64,000 bases of DNA from Ctena decussata (Eukaryota; Mollusca; Bivalvia; Lucinida; Lucinidae): the NCBI GenBank assembly GCA_963989385.1, contig OZ022500.1:112695842-112759841 (forward strand). The letters run 5' to 3'. Under the pieces are notes generated by a model. It had not been told where the DNA came from. It saw only the letters and a program-made list of their open reading frames with translations, and searched no databases. The position numbers and the translations under genes are program-made. This document shows, in pieces, positions 41,746-53,825 of this stretch; positions within the stretch are counted from its first letter, which is position 1; the number at the start of each line of letters is the position of its first letter.

Positions 41746-42689
41746 GTCCAGGTTTGATGATTATAGGTATTGTTTTCAAAGAGTAAATGATTTACAATTT
41801 TGAACATAAATATTTACAAAATCAGTGGAGCACAAAATGTAGGTCAAGGGTAACTAGAAATCGAACATCCATGAAGAACATCATACAAAGATACATGTAC
41901 TTCATGTCAGGTTTGATGATAGCAGGTATTACAAGTTGCAATATAGGCATTGTAGAAATGGACTTACCATATTCGACCTAGTTATTGCACATGTTCCTAT
42001 AAAAGCACATCATGGTAATGTTTTGGCATTTGACTATAAGCGCACATGTTTTTATTAGTTTATCCCTTTGTTTGCTAGTTTACCAGAACTGAAAATTGCT
42101 ACAGAATCTTTCATTTTTCATTTGTGACACTTCGCTATCCTTCTATGACCATTAGCAGCTTTTCTCCTATGCTTTACCTTTTAATTATTTCCTTGAATAT
42201 ATATATAAAATAGTTGAAATGTGTGCTTATAAGAAAGAAAATTACTACAAGTATGTACCACCATTTTGAAAAAGTTAAGCGCACAGGGCGCTAAAAGGGT
42301 TCATTACAGTAAATGCTATGGTTGATATGACTGTGAATGGACATGAGAGATGGAAAATTGGATTCCTATGTCACACCTTTCTAAAGCAGGTGTGACAAAA
42401 GAGAATGGGCTGAGAAGATGCTAAAGATGACGATGTCATCAGTGCTGAGGAGATGTTTCTTGTCGAAAATCGTTTTGGTTTCAACATTTATTCTTATAAA
42501 TAACATTAACAAGAATTACGTTATACGGGAATAGGATATGAATGAAAGCGCATTGCAAATAAAGTTTATTTCCTTAACAAGAATTCTGCGGAATGCCGTC
42601 TCGTCTGCTGGTGCTTTGTCACAAAACAAAAGCTAAATCAGTAACACACTGCAAATTTCGAATGGTCAGTGAACCATCACATAAGGTCA

Positions 42690-43292
42690 TGATGCTACAT
42701 TAATGACAGTTTTCAGTTTCACTGTTCCAGATGTATGCATATCCCACATTTCATGGCTCTAACATTTATCATTCCTTAGAAAGAAAAGCTTAACTTGAGG
42801 CAAATGTTGCAAAGTGGACTTACCTTAAAATGTCAGTCAATTAGGGAAATTGATGGTGAATTTGAGCTTTACTCTTCCAGATCTTTGCAAGACCCATGTT
42901 TCATGGCTCTAGTACTTACAGTTCTTGAGAAACAGAGCTAAACACAAAAACTTGACAAAACATTGCAAAGTTAGTGAACCGTAAAAAGTAGGTCAAGACT
43001 CAATATCAATGTTGAGTTTGAGCTTTACTCTTCCAGATGTATGCATGGCCCAACTTACATGGTTCTAGCCCTAATAATTCTTAAGAAACAGCTAAACCAC
43101 AAAATTTGACAAAAATTACGAAGTCAGTGAATCGTACAAAAGAAGTCAAGACTCAGTATTGATGGAAGCTTTGCATTATGCTTGGCCAGGTGTATGCATG
43201 AACCAAGCTTCATGGCTCTAGCCCTTATAAGTTCTGAGAAACAGAGCTAAACGTGAAAACTTGACAAACAAGAAAATCGGTGAAACCGATGG
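42690..43292. repeat. Tandem array, ~150-bp unit, left part
   Basis: Units contain CATGGCTCTAGCCCTTATA, AGAAACAGAGCTAAAC and TTCCAGATGTATGCATG. The array continues at 44724-45200 on the far side of another element. Confidence 0.78.
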
Positions 43293-44723
43293 ATGCTCCC
43301 CGAAGGCTTGGGATAGGAGAATGGGTATCCTGGTGAAGGTGTGATTTTCTGTGTAAATTAAATACAATTTAAAATGGAAAAAAATAATTCTCTTAAATAC
43401 TTTGAAAGCAATGCTCTAGATATGAATACAACTGACTGGGATACAGTTATGGTTCTTCTGCTCTGCACTTCTTGTCATTGCCCTCTATTATCAATATGTG
43501 AAGTTTCATTCATGTTCTCTTAAATATGTACAGAGATATACTCCAGACATGCTAAATAACTGAAAAAATAGGAAGGGAGCTAACTCTGTAATTACAAAAG
43601 ATAGGGTTATAGTTCTTAAGCTCTGCACTTCCTTTCATTACCCTCTATCAATGTGTGAAATGTCATTTAGTTTCCTTCAACACTTCCTAAGATATGCTCC
43701 ATACAAGCAAAATAAAGCATAAAAATAAGAAGGGAGCTAACTCTGTAATTACTTATGACAGGATTATCATTCTTGTGTTCTGCACTTTCATTTATTGCCC
43801 TCTATTAGTGTGTGAAGTTTCGTTAAGTTCCCTTATATACTTTCAGAGATATGCTCTGGACATGCAAAATACTGAAAAAATAGGAAGGGACCTAACTTTG
43901 TAAAAACTTAAGACAGGGTTATGTTTCCTGTGCTCTACACTCCCTCTTATTGCCCTCTTTCAATGTACATATGAAGTTTCATTTAGTTCCCTTCATTACT
44001 TTTGGAGATATGCACCGGACAAGCTTAATATTGAAAAAACTGGAAAGGGAGCTAACTTCGTAAATTCTTGTGATAGACTTACTGTTCTTGTGCACTACAC
44101 TTCCTCTAATTGTCCTCTATTAATGTGTGAAGTTTCATTTAGTTTCCCTTTATACTTTCAGAGATATGCTCCAGACAAGCAAAATATTGAAAAAACTGGG
44201 AAGGGAGCTAACTTCATAAATACTTGTGATAGGTTATGGTTCTTGTGCACTGCACTTCCCCTCATTGTCCTCTATCAATGTCTTAAGTTTCATTTAGTTC
44301 CCCCTTATACTTTCAGAGATATGCTCCGGACAAGCAAAATATTGAAAAAAACTGGAAAGGGAGCTAACTTCGTAAAAACTTGTGACAGGGTTATGGTTCT
44401 TGTGCACTGCACTTCCTCTTATTGTCTTCTATCAAGGTGTGAAGTTTCATTTAGTTCCCCCTTATACTTTCAGAGATATACTCCGGACAAGCAAAATATT
44501 GAAAAAACTGGAAAGGGAGCTAACTTCGTAAATACTTGTGATAGGGTTATGGTTCTTGTGCACTGCACTTCGCCTTGTTGTCCTCTATCAATGTGTGAAG
44601 TTTCATTTAGTTCCCTTTCATACTTTCAGAGATATACTCCGGACAAAAGTGTGACGGACGGACGGACGGACGGACAGACGGACGGACAAAGCGGCAACTA
44701 TATGCTCACCCTTCGGGGAGCAT
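43293..44723. mobile_element. TIR-bounded element filled with a ~145-bp tandem array
   Basis: Perfect 14-bp inverted ends (ATGCTCCCCGAAGG and complement). Inside are about eight units with AGATATGCTCCGGACAAGC, GAAGGGAGCTAACT and GTGAAGTTTCATTTAGTTC. After the last unit, (GGAC)n and AAAGCGGCAACTATATGCTC lead into the right end. A 211-codon open frame at 44090-44725 is read through the repeats and is not a gene. Confidence 0.78.
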
Positions 44724-45240
44724 AAAAATTACAAACAAAGTCAGGGAGCCATAAAAACTAGGTTAAGACTCGCTATTGATGGTAGCTTTGAGCTTTACTT
44801 TCCCAGATGTATGCATGACCCAAGTTTCATGGCTCTAGCCCTTATACTTCTTGAGAAACAGAGCTAAACGTGAAAACTCAACAAAAATTGCAAAGTCACT
44901 GAACCCTAAAATGTAGGTCAAGACTCAATATTGCTGATTGCTTTAAGCTTTACTTTCCCAGATGTATGCAAGACCCAAGTTTCATGGCTCTAGCCCTTAT
45001 ACTTCTTGAGAAACAGAGCAAAACGCGAAAACTTGACAAAAATTGCAGAGGCCGTGAGCTGTAAAATGTAGGTCAAGACTCAACTTTGATGATGGCTTTT
45101 AGCTTTACCCTTCCAGATGTATGCATGACCCAAGTTTCATGGCTATAGCTCTTATAGTTTCTGAGAAAATGACCTAAACACAAAAACTCGACAAAAATTT
45201 ACGCTGCAGCGACACCGGAAAAGCAGTATATATGTCTCAC
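44724..45240. repeat. Tandem array, ~150-bp unit, right part
   Basis: Same CATGGCTCTAGCCCTTATAC and CCAGATGTATGCATGACCCA blocks as 42690-43292. Confidence 0.78.
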
Positions 45241-45639
45241 CTCTGCTTCGCAGGCAATGCAAAAATCCTTTTATGCCAGTGGCAACCTGCTGCTGCAGGA
45301 CTGCTCAAAAAGTGTGGCAACCAAAAAGGGGATTACATGGAAAATAAGTTGTGACACTGAAAGTAAATACTATAATAGACTCAAATTTTTTCATTTGACC
45401 CTGATAAATTTAAATACTGGTTGTGTTTTCCAGTTTGAAATCTGTTTTCTTACTAAAAGCTTGCATTCTAGAGGGTGTTATAGTATCTCTGAGTGCCAAA
45501 CATGCTTAAGCTGTAAGTTGTCCATTTTGAATGTAGTTATGACCTAGCATAATCTACATGTTATGCTTTATCCTGCTAATATCTGTAATAAGTCTTAAGA
45601 CTAAGAATTGTCATTTGGGAAGATAAATCGTCGGTTTTA

Positions 45640-45830
45640 TGCAGTGCAACCTCCCTACAACAGTCACCCATGGGATGGCATAAAAGTGGCTGTTTTTGGG
45701 AGGTGACCGCTATGGAGAGGTTGGATATGTAGTGAAACTGCACTTTGGGATTTCAAAAACTGGCTGTTATAGGGAAGTGGCTGTTATTGAGAGGTGACCG
45801 TTTGTGGAAGTTCCACTCTGGTCACAAGTC
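45640..45830. repeat. Interspersed repeat with GGTGACCG blocks
   Basis: CAACCTCCCTACAACAGTCA, AGTGGCTGTTTTTGGGAGG and TGGCTGTTATTGAGAGGTGA. Confidence 0.5.
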
Positions 45831-46369
45831 TTGTTTGAGCAGAGGAGTCAGTGAAGCCACAAAACACAAAATCCAACCATCAAACCAATGATTTACCTCC
45901 ACAAAATGACAAATTTCAATAATAATCCCCATTCTGATGTACTTATTCACATTTTAATGTTTCAAAGTGTGCACCCAAAGCAAGCACTTTCAGCAGCATA
46001 TTAAAAACCACATGTCAGCCAATGGAAGGCAATGTTTTGTACCACATATATAGTCACTTTTTTCTTATGTTAACCATCAGATGTTGCATTATAATCATAC
46101 ATGCATTAGAAATTTCCCTTTGAATTTGGACAAGCTCCCCATATTTCTTAATCAGAAACCCTTTGATAATACTTTCATTAAGTGCTTGGAGGCAGTCTGA
46201 GCTTGGTTGGTCAAAGCATCAGAATTAGTCAATGATTGGTTAAGGATTCTATTACATACAAAATCAATGTGCTTCCATATTTTTTTCAACATAAAATAGG
46301 TTTAGAAGTGTAACTACTTGTTGATTAATGACGTCAGTAGTTTTGAACGATTGGACCAAGATTGGCACA

Positions 46370-47065
46370 TGCATTTCTTTCTCTGTGGCAATATATAGGG
46401 TTTGACTGGTGGGCATTATCTGTATGGAAATAAATCATAAACAACTCATTATCATCACATTTATTATGAAATACGGTAACAGAATTAGCTATCATATTTA
46501 CCCTTTTAAGATTTGACGGAAATGTCTGCCCAACAGCGGAAGCAGTTTGACACTGCTTGTCAACTGCTTCACATAAAAATCAGACCGGGTAAATAGACAA
46601 ATTCAGACACAAAAGCCAATTACAGAATGAAATGAACTCAGCTGTTTGATGCATTGTTAGCTATATGGTCATTACTCAAGAATATAAGTCTTCTAGTTCA
46701 CTTAAAATCAAGTGTACTTGCACTTTTTTGCTGAAACAAAAATGACAGAGTTTTGTGTGCAATATATGAAATTATAATGTCTCCTTTTAATTAACAACAT
46801 TGTTTGAAAATATAATGTCTCCTTAACTGATGTCCCTAGCTTTTAACAACTTGGCCCAAATCTATGTTCTCCCTCAGTGGCAATATGTACATTGGACAGG
46901 TAGGCAATGTTTTCCTTGCATGGTAATAAATCATGCACAACTAACTCATTGTCATCACATTTATTATGCAATATGGTAACAGATTCAGATTAAGGTACCA
47001 CATATCCCTTACTGTAATTGTCTTTTTACAGAAATGTCTGTCAAAAGAGTTGTAGCAGTCTGATA
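46370..47065. repeat. Diverged direct duplication, ~490 bases apart
   Basis: CATCACATTTATTATGAAAT at ~46455 and CATCACATTTATTATGCAAT at ~46955, with GTGGCAATATATAGGG / GTGGCAATATGTACATT before each. Confidence 0.65.
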
Positions 47066-47334
47066 TGAGTCTGCATAGTATGCTAACAGCCAGACAGGGC
47101 AACCTAACTAGTTCAAGAAATAGAAAGACTGTTGTGTATAAACATTTACAGTAAATATGGCAAAGCGTACTTTTTAACTGGATCATGAATTATTGTACTA
47201 AATGCACTAGCTTGCTGATTTATCAGAACTAACCCTCTTAAAAAAACAAATTAACAAAAAATAAAAAACTAGACTTTGCAATATATGCGAAAATTTAAAT
47301 GTCATGAAACAAATACGTACAAGGCATTTGGGAT

Positions 47335-47505
47335 CCAGACAATCTATGATAGGGTTGAGGCTGAGAGAAGAAAATCTCAGGCAAGTTTTCAGATTATTTA
47401 GTTTTATGCAAGGCTTGTCAAGTGTAAGACTTTATAATAGATAATCTGAAAACAAGCCTGAGATTTCCTTGTAGAGGCCTCAACCCCATCAGTGATTATT
47501 TTTCT
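47335..47505. mobile_element. Palindromic MITE
   Basis: GGGTTGAGGCTGAGAGAAGA and AGGCCTCAACCCCATCAGTG are complementary, as are AATCTCAGGCAAGTTTTCAG and CTGAAAACAAGCCTGAGATT. Confidence 0.75.
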
Positions 47506-47879
47506 CACCTATAATATTTCATAGAGCAGAATATTCATTTAATTGCAGTTAATTGGTACCTGTTCCCAATCAGGTAACATTAAACACAGTGAAAGGAGAA
47601 GGATGAGTTACGTCTTTTAAATGCTGTGCCCAAGATACCATGAGCCTGTAACTACCACTGCCCCTACCTCCACAGGAAACCTTAATCTTTACCCTTTACC
47701 TCTAATTTCATATATCATCAATGTGCATATCTGCAGGTGCAAATTTAAATCTCTAGAACATGTAGTCTGTACAAAGGTCTGATAACAAAACAGATCCAAA
47801 TTCACAATCAATTATTTGTATCTATATAAAACCAAATGTGTCCAAAACTGTAAGCAAGTCTGTGGTTGTTCTATTGTTT

Positions 47880-48128
47880 TATTTCTATGGTAAACAGCTA
47901 TGGTCATGTCGGGGTGGTCAGTTAACCTAACCACAGTATTCCTTGGCAGGCTTAGACCTCCTAAGCGGTTAACCAGTACTAAGTGCAAATACTTTCGCCG
48001 GTAACTGACAACTGCCCTACTTGAATCAGCGGTGGGGGAAATGAAAGTATGTGGCCGGACCAGGTATCGAACCCGGGACCTCTGGCTCTTGAGTCAGATG
48101 CACTACCAACTGTGCTATGCAGCCCAGC
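47880..48128 (-). mobile_element. tRNA-derived SINE, third family (minus strand)
   Basis: On the minus strand the head GGGCTGCATAGCACAGTTGG and B box GGGTTCGATACCTGG look like a tRNA, followed by the body CCGGCGAAAGTATTTGCACT and TACTGGTTAACCGCTTAGGA. Confidence 0.75.
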
Positions 48129-48307
48129 GACTAAGTCTGTGATGATATAGTTTTACTCATTTGTGGGTTTTAATTTCAAATGATAAAATCACGTATAAAA
48201 CGACTGTAACAAGATATCTTTCTTGTTAATGGACTTGCTACAAATAACAGATTCAATCAACAACAAAAAACAATAAAACAATTATTGCAAAATATACATG
48301 TATGTGT

Positions 48308-48572
48308 TTTAAAGTGAATAGGTACACTTTCAAGGAAAGCAACTCTGCCATTTTCATTTCTTGGCTCAGGTTTCAATAGAGGTCAACTCTTAAAGGAAAG
48401 AATTTGCTCCCTTAGGAGCAAATTCTTTCCTTTAAGAGTAGGCCCATTTTAAAGGGGCTTCATTTTCCAAGCTTCATTGTCCATGGAAGCAAACAGAAAA
48501 TCACAAATATTGCCCATTTTGTAAAAATGGCAGAAAAAAACATGAAGGTGTATCCATATCCCTTAAACCACT
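48308..48572. mobile_element. Hairpin element family A, copy 6
   Basis: Begins AAGTGAATAGGTACACTTTC and contains the hairpin AAGAATTTGCTCCC / GGAGCAAATTCTT. It lies just 3' of the POLR3D stop. Confidence 0.78.
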
Positions 48573-48950
48573 TTCATTGGAGCCTTGATCTTGTAAAATC
48601 TGGTTTATGGCCCACTCAAACAGTGCATGCCAAGATGCCTTAAAGTCTGCCTTTCAAGATCAACTGGTACAGTTTATACCTCAGAAAACTGGAAATGTAA
48701 CAATCAGATCAGACTATGTATGATTTAAAGCTGGGATGGCCATAATGCAGTACTCAGGTTTTGTCAAGATGCAGTCCATTTCATCACCATCCACTTTATT
48801 GTCAATCGATTCTTTTGAAGGCTTTCCTTTCATCTTTATTCATTTAACTGTCTATCGATTCTTCTGAAGTCTTTCATATTGCTGTATGTTTACCAAGACT
48901 AGATTTTCCTTCAAAGGGACACACCATACTCATTAGATGAGCTGCTTCTG

Positions 48951-49064
48951 TCATGAGTTGTCCAGCAATGCTTCAAAGTCTGGAGTGCAGACTAGTCTGT
49001 GGTCTACATGACCTAACACAGATAAATCACCATGGTCACCGTTCACTTGAACAGACACAAGATC
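48951..49064 (-). CDS. POLR3D: POLR3D last exon and stop
   Basis: 114 bases (37 codons and TGA) after a TTTCAG acceptor. DLVSVQVNGDHGDLSVLGHV followed by DHRLVCTPDFEALLDNS corresponds to the human C terminus ELVSVGL, then VLGHVKHKLVCSPDFESLL. The stop sits about where the family ends, so the C terminus is complete. Confidence 0.95.
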   Translation of the reverse strand, partial: DLVSVQVNGDHGDLSVLGHVDHRLVCTPDFEALLDNS

Positions 49065-49084
49065 CTGAAATTGAATATATTACC

Positions 49085-50035
49085 AATAAGAACAAGAATT
49101 CCACGGAATGCTATGTCGCATCTGTATTGTGTTTCCACAGTAGCAGAGGTCATGTTGAGAAGAAAGTGCAAGCAAAAATTGAAAATCAAAAAACACCGGA
49201 ATAGTTTCAGGTGTTAATCTAGCACAAAATTTTGTCAAAATGCACCCAGTGGTTCTTAAGGTACTGCCATTTTCATGTTTGTGCTATTTTTAGTAACAGT
49301 GGATGGCAGCCATCTTGGATGGCCAATTTGCCAAAAAACAAAATGTAATAGCTATATGCAAGGATCATATGCAAGGATCATTCTCCATGCAAGAATCATA
49401 TGCAAGGATCATTCTGACACAAAATTGGTCCAAATCCGAGCAGGGGTTCCTGAAATATAGTCATTTTCATGTTTTTGCTTTTTATAGTAACAACAGTGGT
49501 GGCCATCTTGGATGGAACATTCCCAAAAATTCGTAAAAAAATCCCCAAAAACTCCTTTCAAGAATTATTCTGATTAAATCTGAGCAAAATCCATTCAGCG
49601 TTTATCCATTTAACGGCATTCCAGCTAAATTCAGACGCCTAAACCAAAAGTAGGTCACTATGACCTAATTCCGCTACAGGTTTTTTTCATTTTCATAATT
49701 TTCAAAAAGAAGGTCCTGCTGATGTTCAATGCAAAGTTTCAGCCAAATATACCTAATGGTCCTAGAGAAAATGTTAATTATGTTGTTTTGCTATTTTTAG
49801 TAACAGCAGCCATCTCGAATTCTCGACCAGGCTAAATTTCTGTAGTCTGAAGCCCTGTAGTCTGATCATGCTCCATATGAAATTTACGAACCATGGGTGC
49901 AGTGGTTTTGGAGATATTAACTGTACAAATCTTAACGCCAGGGTTGACGTAAATGTGAATGGACTGACAGATGGAATGACAGATGGAAAACCAGACACCT
50001 TTATTGCACCTTGCTAAAGCAGGTGCGACAAAAAC
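49085..50035. repeat. Interspersed element with CCATCTTGGATGG direct repeats
   Basis: Starts ATTCCACGGAATGCTATGTC and ends CACCTTGCTAAAGCAGGTGC. The same two ends occur, degraded, at 42575 and 42385. Internal repeats GGCAGCCATCTTGGATGG / GGTGGCCATCTTGGATGG. Confidence 0.6.
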
Positions 50036-50039
50036 CAGC

Positions 50040-50825
50040 TTAACTCTTAAGGTGCAAAAATAAATGGAGATGATAAAATGTATGTCTACAAAATTTCAGA
50101 AAATGGATATTTTTGTAGTTTCATAACCATCAGAAAATGAATTAGTTGAAGGGAAGTAACTCATAAAAACATCGACAAAAGATAAGTTTAAACTCGGCTT
50201 ATGCCATGTTTTCTCTCACACCTCCTCCAATAGGATGTTTGCTAACATTTTGCTCTGAAGGTATTTTTTTTGCTCCTTTTCACTTACCAGATATATACAA
50301 AATTTGTCCGATGAGAAATAATATGACTACTAGCTCAGTCAAAAAATGCTTTGTATTTATTCTCAAAACTAGCCAATCTTTTGTAGAACTAATATACAAA
50401 ATTTATAAACTGTCTCTTAAAGTGATATGGGCTGCAACTCTTAACAATTAATTTTGGGAATAATTGTTTATAATTTTCAAAAACACAGTAATTGAGCCCA
50501 GATGGCCAGGAAACACTCATAAAAATAACAAACCTAGGCCGGTTACTGCTACAAAAACAACATTAATTTAGGTAAACTATTAGCTGTCTAGAATTTCATT
50601 CGGTCGAAACTAAATTATTTGAAAGCTAAAGGCGCCTGTTTACCCAAAGGTTATCGTAGTTTTCATGCATTTTCAGGGGGAATGAATAGATTTATGATAA
50701 AAACTTACTTTTACACAGCTTTTACAATAGGTAAAAATAATTGTGTAAAAGTTGTCAAAATGATTAACAGTTGCAGACAATATAACTTTAACCATAAAAC
50801 TCAGAATAAGCATTTTATCAGAAAT
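50040..50825. other. POLR3D last intron, nothing recognised
   Basis: AT-rich; a small hairpin (TTTTACACAGCTTTTACAAT / ATTGTGTAAAAG) near 50710-50755. Confidence 0.4.
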
Positions 50826-50829
50826 GGTA

Positions 50830-51058
50830 TTTAAGGTGCATGGGTACAGCATCATGCTTAACCCCCATTTTTCCCAAGGGGAACAAATGTGTTATGACTT
50901 CTTATTTCCTTTCCTGGAGGATGAAGCCCTTCCAAAAAGGGGTCTACTCTTAAACAAAAGAATTTGCTTATATAGGAGCAAATTCTTTCTTTTAAGAGTA
51001 GACCCACTAAGAAGGGAAAATAAATGGTAAGGGTTGCTCCCCTTGAAAGTATGTCCAG
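50830..51058. mobile_element. Hairpin element family A, copy 7
   Basis: AAGGTGCATGGGTACAGCAT at the left and a central AAAGAATTTGCTTATATAGG then AGCAAATTCTTTC hairpin. Confidence 0.75.
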
Positions 51059-51061
51059 TCA

Positions 51062-51302
51062 TCGTCCAGTATTCATAAAGCCACTTAAGTGGTTGCTATG
51101 CTGTTTCTAAGGCTAAATATCTATAAAGGAGATTCCCTACAACTATGAAGTTTGGTCTGGAGGATCAGTCTTTGTAAGACTGTTCCTCCAGAGCAAATTT
51201 CATAGTTGTAGGGAATCTCCTTCAAAGAAATTTGGCCTTAGCAACAGCATAGCAATCACTTAAGTCGTTTTATGAATACGGCCCCAGGTCAAAACTGATA
51301 AC
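51062..51302. mobile_element. Palindromic MITE with long arms
   Basis: GTATTCATAAAGCCACTTAA to CACTTAAGTCGTTTTATGAA; centre AAGGAGATTCCCTACAACTA / TAGTTGTAGGGAATCTCCTT. Arms ~100 bases. Confidence 0.82.
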
Positions 51303-51534
51303 AAGAATGATGAATCCATAACCAAATTACCCGTGTTTGGAGCATTTATCATGGATTTTTTTTTAGCAATCATAAAAAGACTTAAAGATTGGGAGACCTT
51401 TAGTAATTAATGGAATCATTCTAAAACAGAACAGTCTGGTTTTACAATGTAGTAATGTGTCCAAAATATGCAATTGGATATGGCAAACAGTGTAGACTCT
51501 GATGAAACTGCTTCTTAGAATTTCACAGTATTAC

Positions 51535-51693
51535 CTGTAAGAAGCCACATGGTGTCCCCATCTCTACATCTAACAATGTCTGTCCCAACATCATTTGCAC
51601 CTTCCCAGACTTTCTTACTATCAGTTTACCAACCAAGCCCTCACTGAAATCTTCCAGATTACAACCCTTCATCTTCTTCTCCAGTGAATCATC
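51535..51693 (-). CDS. POLR3D: POLR3D exon: GKLIVRKSGKVQ dimerisation segment
   Basis: 159 bases (53 codons, phase 0 at both ends) with a CTTTTAG acceptor and a GTAATA donor. CNLEDFSEGLVGKLIVRKSG, then KVQMMLGQTLLDVEMGTPCG and FLQ, aligns with human CTLADLTEGQVGKLLIRKSG and what follows. These beta strands form the TFIIF-like dimerisation fold with RPC5. Confidence 0.95.
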
Positions 51694-51714
51694 CTAAAAG
51701 ATATTGTATTCCAT

Positions 51715-51945
51715 TTGAGATGTATGTGTACACTTCCATGTTTTTTTTGTTGCCTTTTTACAAGGATAACAACTTTTATGATTTCCTGTTTGTTTCTCTG
51801 GACAGAGAAACCTTTTTAAAATGGACTCTGCTCTTAAAGGGAAGAAATTGCTCTCTGGGAGCATAGTCTTTCAAGAGTTGACCCCACTGAAAAAGATGTA
51901 GTAATGAAAATGCCCCTGAAAGTGTATCCATTCACCTAAAAGAAT
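51715..51945. mobile_element. Hairpin element family A, copy 8, next to a POLR3D exon
   Basis: Starts within ~25 bases of the acceptor of the 51535-51693 exon, in the intron. Blocks: GTACACTTCCATGTTTTTTT, GGAAGAAATTGCTC, then GAAAGTGTATCCATTCACCT. Confidence 0.75.
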
Positions 51946-51954
51946 ATAGATGAG

Positions 51955-52192
51955 CCGTGACAAGAAAAAACCAACAATGTGGCTGTGCACCCAGCGTAGA
52001 CTCAGATCAGCCTGGACATCCGCCCAGTCTGATCAGAGTCTTTCCTAAGCACTTAAAGGGTAGCTAAGAGACTAAGCTATCTCCACCCGGACAGCGAAGA
52101 CTGATCAGACTGGGCAGATGCCCAGGCTGATCTGAGTCTATGCTGGGCGCACAACCACCTTGTTGGTTTTCTCTTGTCACAGCTCATAGATA
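51955..52192. mobile_element. TIR element family C, copy 4
   Basis: GATGAGCCGTGACAAGAAAA to GGTTTTCTCTTGTCACAGCT; internal arms CAGACTCAGATCAGCCTGG-type, complementary to each other. About 240 bases, non-coding. Confidence 0.8.
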
Positions 52193-52234
52193 CACATCCA
52201 TGACTTCGTCAGCATTCTTAAAACTTTAGCAGAT

Positions 52235-52645
52235 AGTATAATGCTTTTGTGGAAAGTGAACCCCCTTTCTAAGGGATGCTACTCTTGCAAAGAGAGCAAA
52301 TTTTGTCAAACAGAGAGGTTCCCTATTAGAAGCCAGGGTAATTCTTCTAGGTCAGTGATTTTTATTGTGGTGTATCCATATACCTTAAGATTCAATGGTA
52401 CGCTGCCAAGTTTTTTCTGCCAATTGCCAAAAGTAGACAACTGTTTTGACTACTTGTTTGTTTCCCTGGGTGACAAAGCCCCTCTAAAATGGTGTCTACT
52501 CTTAAGAATTTGCTCACAGAGGAGCAAATTTGTTCCTTTATGGGTTGACAACATCCCCCCACCCACCCACACACACTGGGAATGGCAGCAGAAATGAAAA
52601 TGGCAGACAGTTGCTTCCCCTAAAAGAGTAACTATCTATTTACCT
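52235..52645. mobile_element. Hairpin element family A, two adjacent copies (one partial)
   Basis: 52235-52390 looks like the right half of a copy (ending GTGTATCCATATACCTTAAG). 52395-52645 is a fuller copy with AAGAATTTGCTCACAGAGGA and a CCCACCCACCCACACACAC insertion. Confidence 0.65.
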
Positions 52646-52649
52646 TAAA

Positions 52650-53090
52650 TAAGCCAAGCCATGAGGAAAGGGACCATATGGCATATTCAGTCAGCTCTCA
52701 ACCTTGCCTGTCTGCACCATGATCAACTATAAATCTATTCAGTGAACAGTAAAGACAGATCAGATTTCATGGATGTTTGCCATTAGACCTTTTCTGGTGC
52801 CTCAGCTCAACTGTGGCACATAAACCTCCTAAGAAAACTAATCTAACGTTTATTTTTTTTTTTAATTACATTGCCATTTAAGATCTACTTACACACCTGG
52901 TAGATGCGCAATTTTTTCCTACCTGGAAATTCAAAATTCAAGCTTTGGCAAACACATAGCTAAACTACAATTCCACTCTAATTATGTAATCCAGTTTTGT
53001 ACAAAATTTTTAGAATGGTAAAAGATAAAGTGGTGGACTTCTCACAAAACTCCTGAAAGAGACCAAACCAAAACTTTGTTTTGGCCACTT
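52650..53090. other. POLR3D intron, nothing recognised
   Basis: AT-rich; no repeat or exon signal matched. Confidence 0.35.
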
Positions 53091-53098
53091 TCAGATAT

Positions 53099-53301
53099 CA
53101 GAGCTCTAGATAAGAGGGAGTATTTGATGATAATTAAGGATAATTTTTGTTATTTCTGGATCAAAACATATATTGTGACCCCTCACCTGAACCGTCTCTA
53201 CGAGACGGTTCAGATGAGGGGTCACAATATATGGTTTCAATGAGAAATAAAAAAAATTATCCCTCAATTATCATCAAATACCCCTCTTATCTAGAGCTCT
53301 G
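53099..53301. mobile_element. Hairpin element family D, best copy with target duplication
   Basis: A 203-base near-perfect palindrome. Outer arms begin CAGAGCTCTAGATAAGAGGG on each strand. Inner arms ATATTGTGACCCCTCACCTG and its complement meet at GAACCGTCTCTACGAGACGG. GATAT is repeated directly at 53094-53098 and 53302-53306, a 5-bp target duplication. No coding capacity. Confidence 0.85.
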
Positions 53302-53727
53302 GATATTTTGTAAAAACTCCACCAATTAGTTTACTCCAAAGCAAAAATGGTGCACAAACATGCTTTACATACATGAGTCCAGCAGCAGTGTTATATTTTG
53401 CCTAATTACTTGCAGAAATTTGAATTTTTAATTTCCATGTCGGAATGGAATGGCACATTTACCAGGCATGTACAGATAAGAGAATGAGCAAACTTGGGTT
53501 TGACAATCTACTTATGCACCACAGCAGAACCATCTTTATCATATGACATAGCTATTTTTCAGTGGAAAAGTCATGTAAAAAAAACTGTATGAACACACAT
53601 GTAATAGCATTTTGGCGGTACGTGAAACGTCAATGACGACGTCCGTGCCAACAATACATTTTCTTATTGTCATATGTTCATTTTGAAAGCGATAAAATCC
53701 CATTTTAAAGGGTCATATAATAAACAG

Positions 53728-53825
53728 AATCTTACACTAGTGGTCATTTTTTATGAAATTTACGAAACTCGCCAAAGGCTCGTTTCATAAATTTCATATG
53801 AAATGACCACTCATGTAAGATTCTC
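53728..53825. repeat. Hairpin with ~45-bp arms
   Basis: CAGAATCTTACACTAGTGGT and ACCACTCATGTAAGATTCTC; inner arms ATGAAATTTACGAAACTCGC / CGTTTCATAAATTTCAT. Confidence 0.75.

Noticed and set aside
44090..44725. 211-codon plus-strand open frame with internally repeated protein
   Set aside because: It is read through the ~145-bp tandem array and the (GGAC)n tail; the repeats and ending TDGRTDGQTDGQ come from the satellite and not from a gene.
48060..48125. tRNA gene on the minus strand
   Set aside because: The T arm looks good but the acceptor stem mismatches at three or more positions and a SINE body follows directly; a SINE head.
48870..48935. Alternative last exon of POLR3D around VCPFEGKSS
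   Set aside because: It has an in-frame stop upstream; the exon at 48951-49064 matches the family C terminus in full.
53728..53825. microRNA precursor
   Set aside because: Stem length would fit, but the sequence resembles other palindromic repeats and nothing in the DNA alone supports processing.
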